From Ureibacillus manganicus DSM 26584 (lineage in GTDB: Bacteria; Bacillota; Bacilli; Bacillales_A; Planococcaceae), in assembly GCF_000772945.1 (NCBI RefSeq), contig NZ_JPVN01000026.1, positions 1-45,125 of the forward strand: DNA of 45,125 bases, written 5' to 3'. Shown piece after piece: positions 8,098 through 16,507 of the stretch. The notes below the pieces were generated by a model. It ran no database searches, was not told the DNA's origin, and saw only the letters and a list, made by a program, of their open reading frames with translations. Numbering within the stretch: the first letter of the stretch is position 1; each line of letters starts with the position of its first letter. The position numbers and the translations under genes were made by a program.

Positions 8098-8209
8098 ACA
8101 TAGAGATCTCCTATATGCCCGAGTGGGATGGTTTTAATGGAGAAAAGTAACATAGAGGGTTTCTATGTGCCCAAACGGGATGGTTTTAATAGAAAAAAGT
8201 CACATAGAG
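8098..8209. repeat. Two 52-nt direct repeats with ACATAGAG boundaries
   Basis: ACATAGAG recurs at 8098, 8150 and 8202, exactly 52 nt apart. The two units share TATATGCCC/TATGTGCCC, then GGGATGGTTTTAAT and GA(A)AAAAGT. TCTATGTG (8162-8169) and CACATAGA (8201-8208) are inverted, so the second unit can fold into a hairpin. Confidence 0.75.
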
Positions 8210-8233
8210 CTGCAAAAGGATCTATATTACGGT

Positions 8234-8870
8234 ATGTTTTCTAATAACTCCCCGATTTTTTCTAATAACCCCCATGTTTTTTCTAATAACTAGTCAATTT
8301 TTTCTAATATCTACAGCGCAGGGATCAACTAAACGCATGTTTTCTAATAACTCCCTGATTTTTTCTAATAACCCCCATGTTTTTTCTAATAACTAGTCAA
8401 TTTTTTCTAATAACTAGTCAATTTTTTCTAATATCTACAGCGCAGGGAACAACTAAACGCATGTTTTCTAATAACTCCCCGATTTTTTCTAATAACCCCC
8501 ATGTTTTTTCTAATAACTAGTCAATTTTTTCTAATATCTACAGCGCAGGGATCAACTAAACGCATGTTTTCTAATAACTCCCTGATTTTTTCTAATAACC
8601 CCCATGTTTTTTCTAATAACTAGTCAATTTTTTCTAATAACTAGTCAATTTTTTCTAATATCTACAGCGCAGGGAACAACTAAACGCATGTTTTCTAATA
8701 ACTCCCCGATTTTTTCTAATAACCCCGTGTTTTTTCTAATGACTAGTCAATTTTTTCTAATATCTACAGCGCAGGGAACAACTAAACGCATGTTTTCTAA
8801 TAACTCCCTGATTTTTCTAATAACCCTCGTGTTATTTCTAATAACTTATCATTTTTTTCTAATACCCTAA
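8234..8870. repeat. Intergenic 21-nt periodic repeat array 3 with a perfect 227-bp tandem duplication
   Basis: The basic unit is TTTTCTAATAAC plus about nine variable bases, 21 nt in all. Three such units plus a 40-nt unit ending GGGATCAACTAAACGC make a 103-nt block; one extra unit makes 124 nt. Blocks start at 8234, 8337, 8461, 8564, 8688 and 8790, of lengths 103, 124, 103, 124, 102 and a decayed remainder. As far as I can read, 8234-8460 and 8461-8687 are identical, including the small variants (CCCCG/CCCTG, GGATC/GGAAC) that differ between blocks. Confidence 0.88.
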
Positions 8871-9115
8871 GCACGCACATCTTCAAGACTTCAAATCTCT
8901 TGAGTACTATCCCGTAGCGTACTAGTACGAGATAATAATTCACCCGTATCCCGTACCTACGAACACCACCCACCACCCCACAAATCCCTCCAAATCCAAC
9001 AATAATACTACTGAATAGGAATAATTTAGTGTATCCTCGTCAATAATTTTTTGCAAGGGGTGTTGCGAGCGTCCCAAATTACAAAAATAGTAGGAAACGC
9101 TAGCTGTAGCAATCC
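8871..9115. other. Intergenic, no gene seen
   Basis: Tail of the repeat region. It holds TATCCCGTA twice (near 8910 and 8948) and the palindrome GTACTAGTAC near 8920, but no open frame with a ribosome site. Confidence 0.5.
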
Positions 9116-9144
9116 TTGACAGACCAAAAGTGGAGCTTTACAAT
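9116..9144 (+). promoter_or_regulatory. SigA promoter of rny
   Basis: TTGACA (9116-9121), 17-nt spacer, TACAAT (9139-9144). It predicts a leader of about 275 nt before the rny start. The imperfect palindrome ACAATTAAAGTTGT overlaps the -10 region. Confidence 0.75.
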
Positions 9145-9284
9145 TAAAGTTGTATAATTTCTAAATTTTGAAATGAAATAGGCAGTATGTTGATTTGCAT
9201 TCGAGAGGATTGTCTCACTCCGATTGGCGATACACCAAGAGGAGATCTGATTCACAAAAATCAAATTCGATCCAAAACTAAATC

Positions 9285-9365
9285 GCTCCGGCCCAGCCCG
9301 TTTTGGCCACCCCGGCTCAACCAGCCGCAAGCCAAAACAGCACAATGACCGGAAAGATCCCAACG
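9285..9365 (+). promoter_or_regulatory. GC-rich structured leader upstream of rny
   Basis: GTTTTGGC (9299-9306) pairs with GCCAAAAC (9330-9337), and inside it CGGCT (9312-9316) pairs with AGCCG (9322-9326). The stretch is much richer in G and C than the DNA around it. No T-run follows, so it is not a simple terminator. A role in control of rny mRNA is an inference. Confidence 0.45.
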
Positions 9366-9427
9366 TATCGTAATATCACATATAGCCGACTGAAAATGAA
9401 ATGAAAATAGCAAATGGAGGTGTTCAA

Positions 9428-10984
9428 ATGGTTGAACAAATTATCTCCGCTTTGCTTGGATTCATCGTCGGTGCCGCTGTTATCTATTTGTATATGAAAA
9501 AAGTGAATGAATCAAAAGTGAATGGTGCGAAACACACAGCTAGCCTCATCGTGGATGAAGCTAAGCGAGATGCGGAAACGCTGAAAAAAGAAGCACTACT
9601 AGAAGCAAAAGATGAAACTCACAGACTTCGTACTGAAGCAGAAAAGGACATCCGTGAACGCCGGAACGAGCTTCAGAAACAAGAAAACCGGTTATTGCAA
9701 AGAGAAGAAAATCTTGATCGCAAGGATGATGCTCTGAATAAGAGAGAATCGAGCTTAGAGCGGAAAGAGGAAACTCTAGCCGAAAGACAACAGCATATTG
9801 AACAGATGGAAAGTAAAGTGGAGGAGCTCGTGAGCGCGCAGAAGACTGAGCTTGAGCGCATTGCAGCTTTAACACGTGATGAAGCAAAAGACCTCATCAT
9901 TAAAGAAGTTGAAAAAGAACTTTCAACAGATATCGCCGTGATGACAAAAGAAGCAGAAACACGTGCCAAAGAAGATTCTGACAAAAAAGCACGAGAAATT
10001 TTATCACTTGCCCTACAACGATTTGCAGCCGATCACGTTGCTGAAACAACGGTATCTGTTGTAAACCTACCGAATGACGAGATGAAAGGCCGTATCATTG
10101 GTCGTGAAGGTCGTAACATTCGTACACTTGAAACACTGACTGGTATCGACCTTATCATCGATGACACACCAGAAGCAGTAATACTTTCAGGATTTGACCC
10201 AATCCGCCGTGAAACAGCACGTCTTGCTCTTGAAAAACTAGTACAAGATGGTCGTATCCACCCAGCTCGTATCGAGGAAATGGTGGAAAAATCTCGTCGT
10301 GAAATGGATGAACAAATCCGTGAAACAGGTGAACAAACAACATTCGAAGTAGGCATTCACAACTTACATCCAGATTTAATGAAGATCTTAGGTCGTATGA
10401 AATATCGTACAAGCTATGGCCAAAACGTGTTAAAACACTCGATTGAAGTGGCACACTTGGCAGGACTTCTTGCAGCAGAATTAGGTGAAGATGTAACCTT
10501 AGCAAAACGCGCAGGATTACTACACGATATTGGGAAAGCGATTGACCACGAAGTAGAAGGAAGCCACGTAGAAATTGGTGTCGAACTTGCTACGAAGTAC
10601 AAAGAGCACCCAGTTGTCATTAACAGTATCGCATCTCACCATGGTGACACAGAACCAACATCTGTTATCTCTGTCATCGTTGCAGCAGCTGACGCATTAT
10701 CAGCCGCAAGACCAGGTGCACGTAGTGAAACACTTGAAAACTACATTCGCCGACTGCAAAAACTTGAAGAAATTTCAGAGTCCTATGAAGGCGTGGAAAA
10801 ATCTTACGCGATTCAAGCGGGCCGCGAAATACGAATTATCGTACAACCAGAAAAAATTGACGATCTCGCATCACATCGCCTAGCACGTGACATTCGTAAA
10901 CGTATTGAAGAAGAACTGGATTACCCAGGTCACATCAAAGTGACAGTCATTCGTGAAACACGTGCAGTTGAATATGCAAAATAG
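9428..10984 (+). CDS. rny: Ribonuclease Y
   Basis: 518 residues, close to the 520 of B. subtilis RNase Y, the membrane-bound endonuclease that starts much mRNA decay. The order is complete: N-terminal membrane anchor (about residues 4-24), long charged coiled coil (30-200), KH RNA-binding domain with IIGREGRN near 221-228, and HD phosphohydrolase domain with the catalytic HDIGK at about 366-370. The ATG at 9428 follows GGAGGTGTTCAA at good spacing; an in-frame ATG at 9401 lacks a ribosome site and would spoil the anchor. In B. subtilis ymdB follows rny; here a surface locus does. Confidence 0.97.
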   Translation: MVEQIISALLGFIVGAAVIYLYMKKVNESKVNGAKHTASLIVDEAKRDAETLKKEALLEAKDETHRLRTEAEKDIRERRNELQKQENRLLQREENLDRKDDALNKRESSLERKEETLAERQQHIEQMESKVEELVSAQKTELERIAALTRDEAKDLIIKEVEKELSTDIAVMTKEAETRAKEDSDKKAREILSLALQRFAADHVAETTVSVVNLPNDEMKGRIIGREGRNIRTLETLTGIDLIIDDTPEAVILSGFDPIRRETARLALEKLVQDGRIHPARIEEMVEKSRREMDEQIRETGEQTTFEVGIHNLHPDLMKILGRMKYRTSYGQNVLKHSIEVAHLAGLLAAELGEDVTLAKRAGLLHDIGKAIDHEVEGSHVEIGVELATKYKEHPVVINSIASHHGDTEPTSVISVIVAAADALSAARPGARSETLENYIRRLQKLEEISESYEGVEKSYAIQAGREIRIIVQPEKIDDLASHRLARDIRKRIEEELDYPGHIKVTVIRETRAVEYAK

Positions 10985-10998
10985 AAAATAAATCCTAA

Positions 10999-11039
10999 CA
11001 CCCTTTTCAGTGTAAAAACTGGAAAGGGTTTTCCTTTTG
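10999..11039 (+). terminator. Rho-independent terminator after rny
   Basis: CCCTTTTCAGT (11001-11011) pairs with ACTGGAAAGGG (11018-11028) with one wobble pair, followed by TTTTCCTTTT. Confidence 0.88.
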
Positions 11040-11275
11040 TAGAAGATTAGACACAAATCGAAGTAAATCTTAACAAACTAGTAGTTTCACAAAATGATAA
11101 AAAATGAGATAATCGATGAAGTAAAACATTGCAGATGTTGTTTTTTTAGCATTTTTAGCAAAATTCTTTGAAATTAATAAAAAGATAGTTTTCCAAGAGC
11201 TATTATGCTAAGATAAAGTACGTTAGGGATAATTTTACAATTATGCAATTATGATACTAGGAGGAATTGTAAATT

Positions 11276-12961
11276 ATGAAAAAGCAAACAAAGAAGAATT
11301 TATTCAACGTTGCTATTGCAGGCGCAGTAGTAGCAAGTTCTGTTGTAGCTTTAGCTCCAGCTGAAGCACAAGCAGCAACTCCAGCTTTCAAAGATTTAAA
11401 AACTGACTACGTTCACTATAACGATATTATGAGTTTAGTAGACCGTGGTGTACTTAATGGATTCCCAGATGGCACATTTAAAGCAGAAAACTCTGTAACT
11501 CGTGCTGATGCTGCGATCTTCATCGCTAACGTTTTAGGTTTAGATACTAAAAATGTAACTGATCCTGGATTCAAAGACGTTGAAAAAAGTGACTACTACT
11601 ATGGTGCTGTAGCTGCTCTAGCTAACAACAAAATTATCTCTGGTTATGGCAATGGTACATACGGCGTAAAAGACACTTTAAAAAGAGGTGAAATGGCCGT
11701 AATCCTTCAAAAAGCTTTCGAATTAGAAGGACAAGCTGAAAACTTACCATTTACAGATACAAAAGGTAATTTCTATGAGAAATTCATCTCAACACTTTAT
11801 AAAAACGGAGTAACTGTTGGTGTTTCTGCTACGAAATACGGTGTAAATGATCCAGTTAAACGTGGTCAACTTGCTACATTCACTGTTAAAGGTGGAGCTG
11901 TAACTGGTGAAATCGTAGTTGACATTAAAGACGGTAAATTAGTAACAACTAAAGGCACTTACGATATCGATGCAGACTTAGCAAAAGTATTTAACGCTGA
12001 CAACGCTGCAGCATTAAAAGGTGCGAAAGTTAAATTAGAAGCTGTTGGAACTGCATTTGCTTCTGCAAACACAGTTGCTGCTACTGAAAAAGTAAAAGTT
12101 GCTGCTTTAACAATCGTTGCTAGTGGTGCTGCATTTGATGCCAAAGGCTATGCAATTCCAAACGTAAAAGTTAACGGTTCAAACGTAGTAGTGAAAAACG
12201 TAGTAGCTGACAAAATTTCAGTTGCTGCAGGTTTAACTGTTGAATTAACAGGCGTAACTGCGAAAGAAATCGCTTTAGTTGGCAAAACTAATTTAAAATT
12301 AGACGCAACTACTAAAATTGACAAAATCGTAATTCCTGCAGGTCAAAAAGTAGAAGACGTTATTTCTAACTATGAAGAAGTAAAAGAAGCTATTAAAAAC
12401 ATTCCTGTAGAAAATGATAAAGGTGAAGAAGTAAAACCAGAAAATCCAACACCAACTCCTGGACCATCTACACCACCACCAGCTTCAATTAAATCAACTG
12501 TTGATCAACTTATTTCAGTTGGTTTAGATGAATATAAAACACATCTTGAAGGAGTTGTTGAAACAACATACACTCCTGGAGATGACACTATTAAATTTGA
12601 AGTAATTACTGATATTGCTATTAGTGATGTAAGAACTAAATTAGAAGCAATTGATGATCAATCAAATAAATTAACTACTATTCTTACAAATGACAAACTT
12701 ACTGGTATTGGTGCAGTATATGATAATTTAAAATCTATTTCTTTTGACGGCGTAGAGTATACTGTTGCTGAAATCATAGAAGCTGAATCAGATCCAACTA
12801 AAAAAGCTGTTATGGTAGAAGCATTAGAAGATTTCGTAGCTGATAATAGAGATGGTGCTACTACTATCCTTCAGTTAGTTGGTAAAGAAACACAAATTAC
12901 ATTTAACTTCAAATCATATTCATCACTTACTTACAAATTCAAAATTGTTAATGAAAAATAA
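11276..12961 (+). CDS. SLH-domain cell-surface (S-layer-like) protein
   Basis: 561 residues. A signal peptide (KKQTKK, hydrophobic core, AEAQA-A) should be cut near residue 34. Three S-layer homology domains follow (about 36-80, 97-140, 155-200), marked by FPDGTFKAENSVTRADAA, YGNGTYGVKDTLKRGEMA and the weaker KYGVNDPVKRGQLATF. SLH domains hold proteins to pyruvylated secondary wall polymers. The middle is Ala/Val/Lys-rich beta-type sequence; a Pro-rich linker (PTPTPGPSTPPP, about 396-407) leads to a C-terminal domain I do not recognise. AGGAGG lies 11 nt before the ATG. The long upstream gap (11040-11275) suggests its own promoter, but I find no convincing one. Confidence 0.88.
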   Translation: MKKQTKKNLFNVAIAGAVVASSVVALAPAEAQAATPAFKDLKTDYVHYNDIMSLVDRGVLNGFPDGTFKAENSVTRADAAIFIANVLGLDTKNVTDPGFKDVEKSDYYYGAVAALANNKIISGYGNGTYGVKDTLKRGEMAVILQKAFELEGQAENLPFTDTKGNFYEKFISTLYKNGVTVGVSATKYGVNDPVKRGQLATFTVKGGAVTGEIVVDIKDGKLVTTKGTYDIDADLAKVFNADNAAALKGAKVKLEAVGTAFASANTVAATEKVKVAALTIVASGAAFDAKGYAIPNVKVNGSNVVVKNVVADKISVAAGLTVELTGVTAKEIALVGKTNLKLDATTKIDKIVIPAGQKVEDVISNYEEVKEAIKNIPVENDKGEEVKPENPTPTPGPSTPPPASIKSTVDQLISVGLDEYKTHLEGVVETTYTPGDDTIKFEVITDIAISDVRTKLEAIDDQSNKLTTILTNDKLTGIGAVYDNLKSISFDGVEYTVAEIIEAESDPTKKAVMVEALEDFVADNRDGATTILQLVGKETQITFNFKSYSSLTYKFKIVNEK

Positions 12962-12991
12962 TTGATGTATATTAATAGTTAGCTCAATCCT

Positions 12992-13019
12992 TTCCCCAGA
13001 ACACGGGTGTTCTGGGGAA
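12992..13019. terminator. Perfect hairpin after the SLH gene
   Basis: TTCCCCAGAACA (12992-13003) pairs with TGTTCTGGGGAA (13008-13019) around CGGG. A 12-bp stem without a real T-run on either side: a leaky terminator or an mRNA-stabilising end. Confidence 0.55.
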
Positions 13020-13077
13020 TTTGAGTGTTAAGGGGAATTTGGTAAGTTCTAGTAATGCAGGAAAAGGAGCTTCATAT

Positions 13078-13818
13078 ATGGACCAACAAACGAAACCAAA
13101 AAAGAAGAAAAAGAGAATATGGCTATACATACTAAGCGGGTTATTGGTAATTATTTTAGGGTTTGCTGGTTACGTCTTGTACGAATTTAAAATTAAACAA
13201 TATGATGTTGCCGACCCAGTAGTAGACGAAATCATTGAAGAAAACTATGTAATTGATCTTCCTGATGGGAACAAAATGATCATTGACAAGGAAGGTAATA
13301 TTGTTGAAGAAAAAGGTACTACTGAAACAGTAGCAGAAGAATCTGATACAGAAACAAGTACTCAAACAGAAACAGATACTGAATCTTCAACTGGCCGTGA
13401 CCAAGCAACAAACAACAATAACAACTCTGGTACCCCAGCAACAAGCAAACCAAAACCAGAAAAACCAACTGTTGCATCCATTAAACAAAAGTACATGCCT
13501 GCAATCCAAGCATTAGAATCACAAGCAAATACAAAAATTAATGGGCTAGTTCAACAGGCGAAAAACGAATACGTAGCAAAGAAATCGAACGGTGAAAGCA
13601 TCAGTTTCGGTTATTTTTACAATAAATACTTAGGAGCAGCAGATGCATTAGAACAAAGTACTGATGCTGCATTTAATAGTATTATTAGTGTTGTTGAAAA
13701 CGAACTAGTGAATAATGGTTTTAGTAAAGACCACGTAAATAGTTTAAGAACTGAATACGAAGCTACAAAAGAAGCTCGTAGAAGTAATTTATATAACAAA
13801 GCCCTTGAAATGCTATAA
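13078..13818 (+). CDS. Membrane-anchored extracellular protein of unknown function
   Basis: 246 residues. A lysine-rich start (KPKKKKKR) precedes one membrane segment (about 14-34), so the rest should lie outside the cell. There follow a short beta-rich stretch, a Thr/Glu/Asn low-complexity linker (about 90-145) and a helical C-terminal domain (150-246) with no family I recognise. ATG 13078 is preferred over the in-frame TTG at 13021 because AAAAGGAGC precedes it and the longer form puts non-typical sequence before the membrane anchor. Its place between an SLH gene and capA suggests a wall or capsule role, by position only. Confidence 0.7.
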   Translation: MDQQTKPKKKKKRIWLYILSGLLVIILGFAGYVLYEFKIKQYDVADPVVDEIIEENYVIDLPDGNKMIIDKEGNIVEEKGTTETVAEESDTETSTQTETDTESSTGRDQATNNNNNSGTPATSKPKPEKPTVASIKQKYMPAIQALESQANTKINGLVQQAKNEYVAKKSNGESISFGYFYNKYLGAADALEQSTDAAFNSIISVVENELVNNGFSKDHVNSLRTEYEATKEARRSNLYNKALEML

Positions 13819-13912
13819 AATCGACATCATGATACATCTCTGTTAACTTGTCGATAATTATCATAAACTCTATTAAAATTGTATGTAAAATTTATGAAAT
13901 TCATATAAAGCG

Positions 13913-13941
13913 AAGACAAACCTATTACTATCAGTTATAAT
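13913..13941 (+). promoter_or_regulatory. Likely promoter of the polysaccharide operon
   Basis: AAGACA (13913-13918), 17-nt spacer, consensus TATAAT (13936-13941), about 30 nt before the capA start. Confidence 0.55.
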
Positions 13942-13973
13942 TGTTACAGCTATATAGGGGGAGATGAACACCT

Positions 13974-14738
13974 GTGCACGAAGAAACAATTAGCTTACAA
14001 GATATATTTAAAGTCCTTAAGAAAAGAATTTTACTAATTTTAAGCATTATAGTAGGTGCTATGCTAATTGCAGGAATTATTAGTTTCTTTTTCTTAACAC
14101 CGATTTACCAAGGTTCGACACAAATTCTTGTAAACCAACAAAAACAAGATCAGCAAACGATTCAACAGTCAGATATTCAAACAAACTTACAGCTGATTAA
14201 TACTTATAACGTTATTATTAAAAGTCCAGCCATTTTGGCGAAAGTTATTGAAAACCTTGATTTAGATACAACACCAACAGCATTAACTAATAAAATTTCA
14301 GTTACAAATGCAAATAATTCACAAGTTGTCAACATTACTGTACAAGATGAAAACCCAGCATTCGCTGTTGACATTGCAAACACTGTAGCGACAGTATTTA
14401 AAGAAGAAATTCCGGTACTAATGAATGCTGATAATGTAAATATATTATCTCCAGCAGTCTTAAGCGAAAATCCTAGCCCAGTAAAACCAAACAAAATGAT
14501 GAACATTGCCATTGCTATGGTAATTGGTTTAATGATTGGTGTAGGACTAGCATTCTTACTTGAATACTTAGACACTACAATGAAAACAGAGCAAGACGTT
14601 GAAGACATTTTAGGTTTACCAATCTTAGGATTAGTCAGTCCGATTCCTGAGGATTATACAACTACCGATCCCTCAAGTAAAAACCGAAAAAGTAAGGTGA
14701 CAGAGGGGCAAGAGGAAGGTAAGGGTATACATGTTTAA
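13974..14738 (+). CDS. capA: Polysaccharide chain-length/tyrosine-kinase modulator (Wzz family)
   Basis: 254 residues, family of YwqC (TkmA), YveK and CapA. It has membrane segments at about 20-43 and 173-195 with a Wzz domain outside the cell between them (QGSTQILVNQQ, then repeated NTV-type strands), and the Pro-rich motif before the second segment (NPSPVKPNKMM). It activates the partner kinase CapB and influences polymer length. The start is GTG at 13974 after GGGGGAGATG; the nearby ATG at 13965 is in another frame. It overlaps capB by eight bases. First gene of the operon. Confidence 0.9.
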   Translation: MHEETISLQDIFKVLKKRILLILSIIVGAMLIAGIISFFFLTPIYQGSTQILVNQQKQDQQTIQQSDIQTNLQLINTYNVIIKSPAILAKVIENLDLDTTPTALTNKISVTNANNSQVVNITVQDENPAFAVDIANTVATVFKEEIPVLMNADNVNILSPAVLSENPSPVKPNKMMNIAIAMVIGLMIGVGLAFLLEYLDTTMKTEQDVEDILGLPILGLVSPIPEDYTTTDPSSKNRKSKVTEGQEEGKGIHV

Positions 14739-15435
14739 AAAGAAAAATAAAATTGGAAATGCTATGGCTAGAAAGCTAATTGTTCAAGCAGCTCCAAAAT
14801 CATATATATCAGAACAATATCGTTCCATCCGAACAAATATTAAGTTTTCCATGCCAGATCAAGATTTAAAAACATTACTAGTTACATCATCTGGCCCAAG
14901 TGAAGGGAAATCAACAACTTCAGCTAACATTGCAGGAGTTTTCTCACAAGAAGGCAAACGTGTACTATTGATAGACGCGGATATGCGTAAACCAACGGCG
15001 CATTATACTTTTAAACTTAGAAATTCACACGGACTATCAAACTTACTTACGAAGCAATGTGAAATTCATGAAGCGATACAACAAACAAACGTTGAAGGAT
15101 TGTGGGTATTGCCAAGTGGTGTGATTCCACCAAATCCTGCAGAACTATTGGCATCAAATCAGATGGAGTTCGTTTTAGAACAGTTGAAACAAGACTTTGA
15201 TTTAATCATCCTCGATGCACCACCTATACTATCAGTGACGGATGCTCAAATTATCTCTCACAAAAGTGATGCTACAATCTTAGTTGTTAACTCTGGGGCA
15301 ACAGGAAAAGAAGAAGTAGCAAAAGCTAAAGATATTCTTGATAAATCAAAAGCAAATGTTATTGGAGTAGTGATGAATAATTTTGCGCTACAAAAGGATC
15401 ATTACTATTATCAATATTATGGAAATGAGGGGTAA
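14731..15435 (+). CDS. capB: BY-kinase: capsule biosynthesis tyrosine-protein kinase
   Basis: 234 residues, cytoplasmic ATPase part of a bacterial tyrosine kinase (YwqD/CapB family). Walker A SSGPSEGKST is at about 53-62, Walker A' is LLIDADMRKP (about 80-89), and Walker B is LIILDAPP. The C-terminal tyrosine cluster (DHYYYQYYG) is the autophosphorylation site that controls assembly of the polymerising complex. It works with CapA, whose cytoplasmic tail activates it, and is dephosphorylated by CapC. It overlaps capA by eight bases. Confidence 0.93.
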   Translation: MFKKKNKIGNAMARKLIVQAAPKSYISEQYRSIRTNIKFSMPDQDLKTLLVTSSGPSEGKSTTSANIAGVFSQEGKRVLLIDADMRKPTAHYTFKLRNSHGLSNLLTKQCEIHEAIQQTNVEGLWVLPSGVIPPNPAELLASNQMEFVLEQLKQDFDLIILDAPPILSVTDAQIISHKSDATILVVNSGATGKEEVAKAKDILDKSKANVIGVVMNNFALQKDHYYYQYYGNEG

Positions 15436-15487
15436 TAGGTGCATTGTGCCTATTACTTTTTTTTCCGAAGAAGGGAGAAAGAGAAGA

Positions 15488-16255
15488 ATGATAGATATAC
15501 ATAGCCATATTTTATATAACGTTGACGATGGACCCAGCTCACTAGAGCAGTCAATCGAGATGTTACAAAAAGCAGCCGATGAAGGTATTACAGAAATAAT
15601 TTCAACATCCCATTCTTATCATCCGCAATACGATGTTCCTTATCATGTTGTCATTGAACAAGTGAAACAATTACAAGACGAACTTGAACGTCGTCAAATT
15701 CCACTAAAACTTCATACTGGACATGAAGTGCGATTAAACGATAAATTAGTCGATTTATATCTCAATAAATATGTTCATACATTAGCAAACTCCAACTATT
15801 TACTATTAGAATTACCATCTAATAGTGTTCCACATTACACAAAAAATATAGTTCGTGCACTTGTAGCAGAAGGGATCACACCAGTAATCGCACATCCAGA
15901 AAGAAATAAAGGGATTGCAGAAAAACCTGAACGTTTAGAACGACTCATTCGAGATGGTGCTGTGGCGCAAATTACTTCTGGAAGTCTTTCAGGGCACTTT
16001 GGCCGATCCATCCAAAAACTTTCATTGGATTTAGTGCGAGCAAATCTAGTTCATTTGTACGGGTCAGATGCACATAACATTAGCACTAGACCGTTCCTGT
16101 TTGATAAAGGATTATCCTATTTAGCAAAGCAGAAATTGTCAGATTATGTAGATATATTTTTAAATAATAATATATACCTACTTGAAAATAAGCCTTTGGA
16201 TATATTAGAACCTACTACGGTTATTAATAAAAGATGGTGGAATCCTTTTAAATAG
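15488..16255 (+). CDS. capC: PHP-family tyrosine-protein phosphatase
   Basis: 255 residues, YwqE/CpsB/CapC family, a metal-dependent phosphatase that removes phosphate from CapB. Metal-binding motifs are in order: DIHSHI (His5, His7), DDG, TSHSYHP, TGHEVRL, IAHPERN and YGSDAHN. ATG 15488 is chosen since GAAGGGAG precedes it and the product then begins MIDIHSHI as in relatives; an upstream frame extends into capB. Closes the capABC regulatory module. 252 nt without a gene follow. Confidence 0.93.
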   Translation: MIDIHSHILYNVDDGPSSLEQSIEMLQKAADEGITEIISTSHSYHPQYDVPYHVVIEQVKQLQDELERRQIPLKLHTGHEVRLNDKLVDLYLNKYVHTLANSNYLLLELPSNSVPHYTKNIVRALVAEGITPVIAHPERNKGIAEKPERLERLIRDGAVAQITSGSLSGHFGRSIQKLSLDLVRANLVHLYGSDAHNISTRPFLFDKGLSYLAKQKLSDYVDIFLNNNIYLLENKPLDILEPTTVINKRWWNPFK

Positions 16256-16507
16256 TACTCTTTTGCTCATAAATTTACTATGAAAATGACAAGGTTATAG
16301 ACATTAAGTTTATTTTTCTCTAAGATGACTACTATAGTACTAAATAAAAAGTCTATTCTTTTAGCAACATATTGATATTTCCCTTTTATTGGTATAAACT
16401 TACTAATGGACAATAGAACTATTGTATTGGGGTAAAAAATACATATAAAAACGGATGGATATCCCAACGGTTCCATAAAAAGCCAATTATTGAAAGAGGT
16501 ATAATTC

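Noticed and set aside
8604-8870. 88-codon frame with FFLITSQ repeats
   Set aside because: Translation of the TTTTCTAATAAC array; no ribosome site, low complexity.
8234-8870. CRISPR array
   Set aside because: Units are 21 nt with a core of about 12 nt and spacers that recur; CRISPR repeats are longer, spacers are unique, and no cas genes are present.
9100-9363. 87-codon minus-strand frame upstream of rny
   Set aside because: Covers the rny promoter and leader, with no ribosome site and no recognisable protein.
9401-9427. Upstream ATG for rny
   Set aside because: No ribosome site; the GGAGGTG at 9417 serves the ATG at 9428.
16256-16507. Promoter and small gene in the capC-capD gap
   Set aside because: TTGATA and TATAAA lie only 15 nt apart, and the minus-strand frame there has no ribosome site.
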